Shown piece after piece: positions 4,980-8,597 of a DNA stretch of 8,597 nt. The first letter of the stretch is position 1, and every line of letters starts with the position of its first letter. The DNA is from Myxococcales bacterium (GTDB lineage Bacteria > Myxococcota_C > UBA6777). The stretch is from positions 1 to 8,597 of the forward strand of contig JALTMC010000008.1 in assembly GCA_027005175.1 (NCBI GenBank), in the 5' to 3' direction. Below the pieces are notes generated by a model. It ran no database searches. It was not told where the DNA came from and worked only from the letters and a program-made list of their open reading frames with translations. The position numbers and the translations under genes are program-made.

Positions 4980-6191
4980 ATGCTTTTATCTCACCCCAAT
5001 CCGATCCACCTGACTTATTGCACCAACATCCATCCAGCCAATGGGTGGAAGGCGGTGTTTGAGAATCTCCAGGCTTACGCCCTCCCCCTCAAGAAGCAGT
5101 TTGCTCCAGATACACCGTTTGGCTTGGGCCTCCGCTTGTCTCATAAAGAAAGCCAGACTCTCCAACAGAAAGAGAACCTGAGAGACTTTCAGGTCTGGCT
5201 TCAGGAGAGTGGTTTGTATGTCTTTACCCTCAACGGTTTTCCATACGGTCCATTTCATCGTCAGGCGGTGAAAGCAAAGGTTCATGAACCAGACTGGTTA
5301 ACCTATGAGCGGTTTTCCTATACCCAACGCCTCATTGACATCTTAACTCACGTACTTCCACCAGGTGTTGAAGGTGGTATCTCAACCAGCCCGCTCTCTT
5401 ACAAACCCTGGATCGATCGAAATGATGATGCAACATGGCAACGATTCACGACCCAACTCATCGAATTAACGGCTCACATGGTACATATCTATCAAGAACA
5501 TGGAAAACTCATCCATATCGATATCGAACCCGAACCTGACGGTGTTTTGGAGACCAGCACAGAGGCCGTGACCTTCTTTGAAGAATGGCTGCTGCAAAGA
5601 GGGAGCTTGCAACTTGCAAACCTTCTTGGATGTTCAAAAGAAAGAGCTTGCGAGTGCATTCTACGTCATCTTCGCTTATGCTATGACACCTGTCATGTTG
5701 CCGTAGTCTACGAAGCTCCAAGCGAAGTCATGCAGCGCTATCAGAATGCTGGAATATCCGTAGGAAAAGTACAAATCAGCTCAGCTCTCAAGATTGATTT
5801 TTCTGCAACCCAAGCTCCTGCAACACAGATAGAAGCCTTGCTCCCTTTTGCAGAGTCAACCTATCTCCATCAAGTCGTACAAAGAAACCTCGATGGAACA
5901 TTTAAACAGTATCCCGATCTACCGGAAGCTATCGAACAATTCGACTCCAAAGTCGCAGCTGAATGGCGTATTCATTTCCATGTCCCAATCTTTCTGGATT
6001 CCTTTGCATCATTCGACTCTACACAGGATGGCATACTCTCCCTCTTTGAGTTGGCTCAAACCATGCCGACATCCCAGCACTTTGAAATTGAGACCTACAC
6101 ATGGGAGGTCCTCCCCCCTGCCCTCAAACGACCCCTCAATGAATCCATTGCACGTGAATATGAATGGGTGTTACAACATCTCAGAATGTAG
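4980..6191 (+). CDS. eboE: EboE, sugar phosphate isomerase/epimerase-like TIM-barrel protein
   Basis: This 403-aa protein has the metabolite-independent hallmarks of EboE: HLTYCTNIHPANGW near the N-terminus, FTLNGFPYGPFH, EPDWLTYERFSYTQRLIDIL, and GGISTSPLSYKPW. Likely metal or substrate residues are Glu183 and Glu185 in DIEPEPDG, and Asp236 and His239 in CYDTCHVAV. The C-terminal parts HFHVPIFLD and EIETYTWEVLP belong to the same xylose-isomerase/AP-endonuclease-2-like barrel. The length fits the family. It should be cytoplasmic and act on a sugar phosphate or cyclitol made with EboD; the reaction is not established. The ATG lies four bases after the eboB TAA and has no clear Shine-Dalgarno, so expression probably depends on ribosomes finishing eboB. 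A premature stop in eboB could therefore lower EboE as well. Confidence 0.9.
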   Translation: MLLSHPNPIHLTYCTNIHPANGWKAVFENLQAYALPLKKQFAPDTPFGLGLRLSHKESQTLQQKENLRDFQVWLQESGLYVFTLNGFPYGPFHRQAVKAKVHEPDWLTYERFSYTQRLIDILTHVLPPGVEGGISTSPLSYKPWIDRNDDATWQRFTTQLIELTAHMVHIYQEHGKLIHIDIEPEPDGVLETSTEAVTFFEEWLLQRGSLQLANLLGCSKERACECILRHLRLCYDTCHVAVVYEAPSEVMQRYQNAGISVGKVQISSALKIDFSATQAPATQIEALLPFAESTYLHQVVQRNLDGTFKQYPDLPEAIEQFDSKVAAEWRIHFHVPIFLDSFASFDSTQDGILSLFELAQTMPTSQHFEIETYTWEVLPPALKRPLNESIAREYEWVLQHLRM

Positions 6192-6215
6192 AACATGGAA
6201 CGTAGAACGTAGACT
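6188..6215 (+). repeat. Heptamer tandem repeat at the eboE-eboC junction
   Basis: Four 7-base units follow each other: GTAGAAC, ATGGAAC, GTAGAAC, GTAGACT. The first provides the eboE stop codon (TAG at 6189-6191), and the last ends one base before the eboC ATG. The short repeat fills the whole 25-base gap and leaves no Shine-Dalgarno for eboC. Similar GTAGAAC-type heptamers are scattered between genes in various bacterial genomes, but I have not compared them here. Confidence 0.7.
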
Positions 6216-6216
6216 C

Positions 6217-7065
6217 ATGACCAAACTCAAAGCTTATTTATCACTGGCAAGAATTTCAAACGCTCCAACACTGGTGAGTAATGTGTTGGTGGGCTCTGCA
6301 CTTGCCATGCCACTCTCTCCAGACATCCGGCTTCCGAGTATCATACTCGCAGTCTTTATGTTCTATACAGCAGGAATGTTTTTCAATGATATTTGCGATA
6401 GAGAGATCGATCGTAAAGAGCGACCAGAACGTCCGATTCCAAGTGGGGTCGTATCCGTTGCGGAAGCTACCTTTATTGTAGCTATGTTATTTGCGGCAGG
6501 ACTTGGCTTGTTGTGGCCTTGGGGTCACAACGTACTTGTTGCAGGAGTGGCTCTTTTTGGACTGATTGTCCTGTACGACATCTGGCATAAGAAGAACCCG
6601 TTCAGCCCAGTAGTCATGGGAGCCTGTCGTGGTACAGTGTATGTGATAGCCTTTCTCGCCTTTGCTTCCTCAACCACACCACAACTGTGGATCGCAGCAG
6701 GCTGGATGGTCTTGTATATCTCGTCACTGACTTGGATCGCACGCAGTGAAAACACCAATCAGCTTTCATCCTATCTTCCGGCAAGTCTGCCCTTTCTTCC
6801 AGCTATTTATTATCTTGTATTTCATACTTCTACTTGGATGATTGTCGCAGTATTGTTGTACACATGTTGGACAACATACAGCCTGAAGTTTGTATATGGA
6901 GAGAAACATCGTAACATTGGACGCGCCGTAGGTTACCTCATCGCAGGGATCTCTTTGTTCGATGGTATACTCCTCACCAACACTGGCACAACGTGGTGGC
7001 TGCTGATAGCTTGGAGTTGTTTTGGATCTACTCTTTTCTTTCAGCGAACGATCAAAGGAACTTGA
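6217..7065 (+). CDS. eboC: EboC, UbiA-family prenyltransferase
   Basis: This 282-aa integral membrane protein has about eight to nine hydrophobic segments. The first Asp-rich motif is NDICDREID at residues 57-65 followed by RPERPIPSG, which binds Mg and the prenyl diphosphate. The second is LYDIWHKKNPFSPV (Tyr120, Asp121, Lys125), a divergent form of the second UbiA motif that I associate with EboC. The start is ATG 6217 (MTKLKAYLSLARISNAP), matching the usual UbiA beginning. The frame stays open upstream to 5848, but that part overlaps eboE and is unrelated sequence. The enzyme should attach an isoprenoid chain to a cyclic acceptor at the membrane; in this context the acceptor may come from EboD/EboE. 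No Shine-Dalgarno is present because a heptamer repeat occupies the gap. Family call is firm; the substrate is not known. Confidence 0.92.
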   Translation: MTKLKAYLSLARISNAPTLVSNVLVGSALAMPLSPDIRLPSIILAVFMFYTAGMFFNDICDREIDRKERPERPIPSGVVSVAEATFIVAMLFAAGLGLLWPWGHNVLVAGVALFGLIVLYDIWHKKNPFSPVVMGACRGTVYVIAFLAFASSTTPQLWIAAGWMVLYISSLTWIARSENTNQLSSYLPASLPFLPAIYYLVFHTSTWMIVAVLLYTCWTTYSLKFVYGEKHRNIGRAVGYLIAGISLFDGILLTNTGTTWWLLIAWSCFGSTLFFQRTIKGT

Positions 7066-7073
7066 GCGCCCTT

Positions 7074-8465
7074 ATGAACAAGACAGTGATTGTTAATGTT
7101 GTGGGATTAACTCCGTCATTGCTAGGAGATTCGACCCCACACCTCAACCAGTTTATCGAAAAAGGAGTACTCGCAACCATCGACGGAGTCCTTCCTGCTG
7201 TAACTTGCACAGCACAATCGACCTATCTCACAGGCAAGCTACCTACCGAGCATGGTGTTGTTGGAAATGGCTGGTACTTTCGCGATATGTGCGAGATTCA
7301 CTTTTGGCGTCAGTCGAATAAGTTGGTACAAGCTCCCAAGGTTTGGGAAATAGCCAAGGAGCAACACCCTGAACTCACCACAGCCAATTTATTCTGGTGG
7401 TACAACATGTACTCGTCAGTCGATTATGCAATCACACCACGACCGATGTATCCTGCGGATGGACGAAAGTACCCAGATATTTACACCTGGCCTATGGACA
7501 CCCGTTCTATCATTCAAAAAGAACTAGGAGCCTTTCCACTCTTTCAGTTTTGGGGTCCCAAAACAACCATTCGCTCCAGTCAATGGATCGCTGATTCGGC
7601 CATCTGGACCCATCAACACCAAGAGCCAGATCTGTCATTCATCTATCTTCCCCACCTTGACTATAACCTCCAACGCCTAGGACCCAAACATCCCAACATA
7701 CAGAGGGACCTCAAAGAAATCGACGCGGTCTGTGGCCAACTCATCGACTTCTATCACAACCAAAATGTGCAGATAGTATTCCTCTCTGAATATGGCATCA
7801 CCAATGTGAATCAGCCAATTCATTTAAATCGAATATTCCGAGAAAACGGTTTGATTAGTATTCGTGAAGAACTGGGTTTGGAGCTTCTCGATCCAGGAAC
7901 TTGTAAGGCATTTGCAGTCGCAGACCATCAGGTAGCTCACATTTACATCAACAGCGAAAGCGACCGAAAAAAAGTCCGTACGATTCTCGAGAGCACAGAT
8001 GGTATCGGAGAGATATTGGACGAGAAAGGAAAAGCCCGACACGGACTCGCACACCCACGCGCAGGAGACTTTGTTGTTCTGGCAAAGCCCAACGCCTGGT
8101 TTACCTATTATTACTGGCTTGACGATTCAAAAGCACCCGATTTTGCCCGAACTGTCGACATACACCGCAAACCAGGTTATGACCCAGTCGAGCTATTTGT
8201 TGACCCTCAACTCTCTGCTCCCATGCTCCGAGTGGCTTACCGGCTCGCACAAAAATCTCTAGGTTTCCGATACCTGATGGATGTGATTCCCCTCAACGCC
8301 AACCTCGTCAAAGGTTCTCACGGACTCCTCCCCCAAAGTCCAGAAGAAGGACCTCTCCTTCTCACCCAACGCTCCGATCTACTCTCAGGTCGCTCTATTC
8401 CACCCACGCAGATCTGTAACTTAATCCTGAAACACATACAAGAAACGGGCAGACTTGATTTGTAG
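7074..8465 (+). CDS. eboF: EboF, alkaline phosphatase / nucleotide pyrophosphatase superfamily protein
   Basis: This 463-aa protein starts MNKTVIVNVVGLTPSLLG at ATG 7074, eight bases after the eboC stop; the frame is open upstream but overlaps eboC. The fold signature is the nucleophile region PAVTCTAQSTYLTGKLPTEH with Thr44 as the likely nucleophile, then HGVVGNGW. Asp196 (LPHLDY) and His364 (DIHRKPGYDP) match family metal-ligand positions. Other ligand positions differ from classic NPP enzymes: Val10 replaces the first Asp, Gln200 replaces the His four residues after Asp196, and Glu239-Tyr240 (LSEYGIT) replace the Asp-His pair. I believe some of this is typical of EboF, so it may use an altered metal centre. 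No signal peptide is visible, so it should be cytoplasmic and cleave a phosphate or phosphodiester late in the pathway. AGGA lies 14 bases upstream, rather far, so coupling to eboC is likely. Confidence 0.9.
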   Translation: MNKTVIVNVVGLTPSLLGDSTPHLNQFIEKGVLATIDGVLPAVTCTAQSTYLTGKLPTEHGVVGNGWYFRDMCEIHFWRQSNKLVQAPKVWEIAKEQHPELTTANLFWWYNMYSSVDYAITPRPMYPADGRKYPDIYTWPMDTRSIIQKELGAFPLFQFWGPKTTIRSSQWIADSAIWTHQHQEPDLSFIYLPHLDYNLQRLGPKHPNIQRDLKEIDAVCGQLIDFYHNQNVQIVFLSEYGITNVNQPIHLNRIFRENGLISIREELGLELLDPGTCKAFAVADHQVAHIYINSESDRKKVRTILESTDGIGEILDEKGKARHGLAHPRAGDFVVLAKPNAWFTYYYWLDDSKAPDFARTVDIHRKPGYDPVELFVDPQLSAPMLRVAYRLAQKSLGFRYLMDVIPLNANLVKGSHGLLPQSPEEGPLLLTQRSDLLSGRSIPPTQICNLILKHIQETGRLDL

Positions 8466-8597
8466 TGGGATGGAGCAAGGAAGTAAAGCAAAACGTAGGA
8501 ATGTTGGTCATAAGAAAGCGAAACCTCTACGAACACGTCACACTCAAAAATTGACGTTCTCCCCCTACAGATGGATGGATTCGATAGGTTCGTAGGC
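8466..8597. other. Sequence after the ebo cluster, no recognised gene
   Basis: I see no convincing intrinsic terminator. Two weak inverted repeats occur: ACGTCA/TGACGT around an 11-base spacer beginning near 8535, and CTACGAAC (8527-8534) with GTTCGTAG (8588-8595). An ATG frame from 8470 to a TAG at 8593-8595 would give 41 very basic residues, but it lacks a Shine-Dalgarno and resembles nothing I know. Confidence 0.5.

Noticed and set aside
5848-6216. Upstream extension of the eboC frame
   Set aside because: It lies entirely over eboE, whose sequence is conserved, and the UbiA domain begins at ATG 6217.
6993-7073. Upstream extension of the eboF frame
   Set aside because: It overlaps the eboC C-terminus and adds residues unlike the EboF N-terminus, which begins at MNKTVIVNVVGLTP.

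Overview
The window looks like one bacterial chromosome segment with every gene on the + strand. Base composition is mixed, close to 50% GC by eye. The organism cannot be fixed from the sequence. A short lipoprotein-like, P460-type c-type cytochrome with a Cys-rich tail recalls proteins of Myxococcota and other former Deltaproteobacteria, but this is a weak taxonomic hint.

Left part (1-2263). The window opens inside a CNNM/CBS/CorC_HlyC membrane protein (hemolysin-C or magnesium/cobalt-efflux type), cut off at its 5' end. A 317-base intergenic region follows. It holds paired direct repeats inside a long inverted repeat, a weak promoter candidate and four degenerate repeats of about 26 bases. 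Then comes a secreted, probably lipid-anchored protein with one CXXCH heme site. A perfect 17-bp inverted repeat (2321-2357) separates it from the next block.

Main part (2422-8465). This is an ebo gene cluster, the conserved operon known from cyanobacteria (needed for export or maturation of the scytonemin precursor), from Pseudomonas (EDB locus, nematode repellence), from many other bacteria and, by gene transfer, from eustigmatophyte algae. The order is eboD (3-dehydroquinate synthase-like), a 106-aa protein of unknown family, eboB (TatD-like hydrolase), eboE (sugar-phosphate isomerase/epimerase-like TIM barrel), eboC (UbiA prenyltransferase) and eboF (alkaline-phosphatase/nucleotide-pyrophosphatase superfamily). 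From the small ORF to eboF the genes overlap or lie within 25 bases, so they form one transcription unit. The enzyme set suggests synthesis of a cyclitol- or sugar-phosphate-like head group that a membrane enzyme prenylates and a phosphohydrolase trims; the true product is not known.

Three things set this copy apart. (1) A recognisable EboA is absent from the window, and a much shorter unknown protein sits between eboD and eboB. (2) eboB carries one in-frame TAG (4649-4651), with well-conserved TatD/EboB sequence on both sides, including metal ligands after the stop. (3) The eboD-orf106 junction has expanded into about four copies of a 72-bp tandem repeat that starts inside eboD, supplies its last 27 residues and stop codon, and puts a hairpin in each intergenic copy just upstream of the next gene's ribosome binding site.

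The last 132 bases hold no recognisable gene, only a doubtful 41-codon basic ORF and short inverted repeats.
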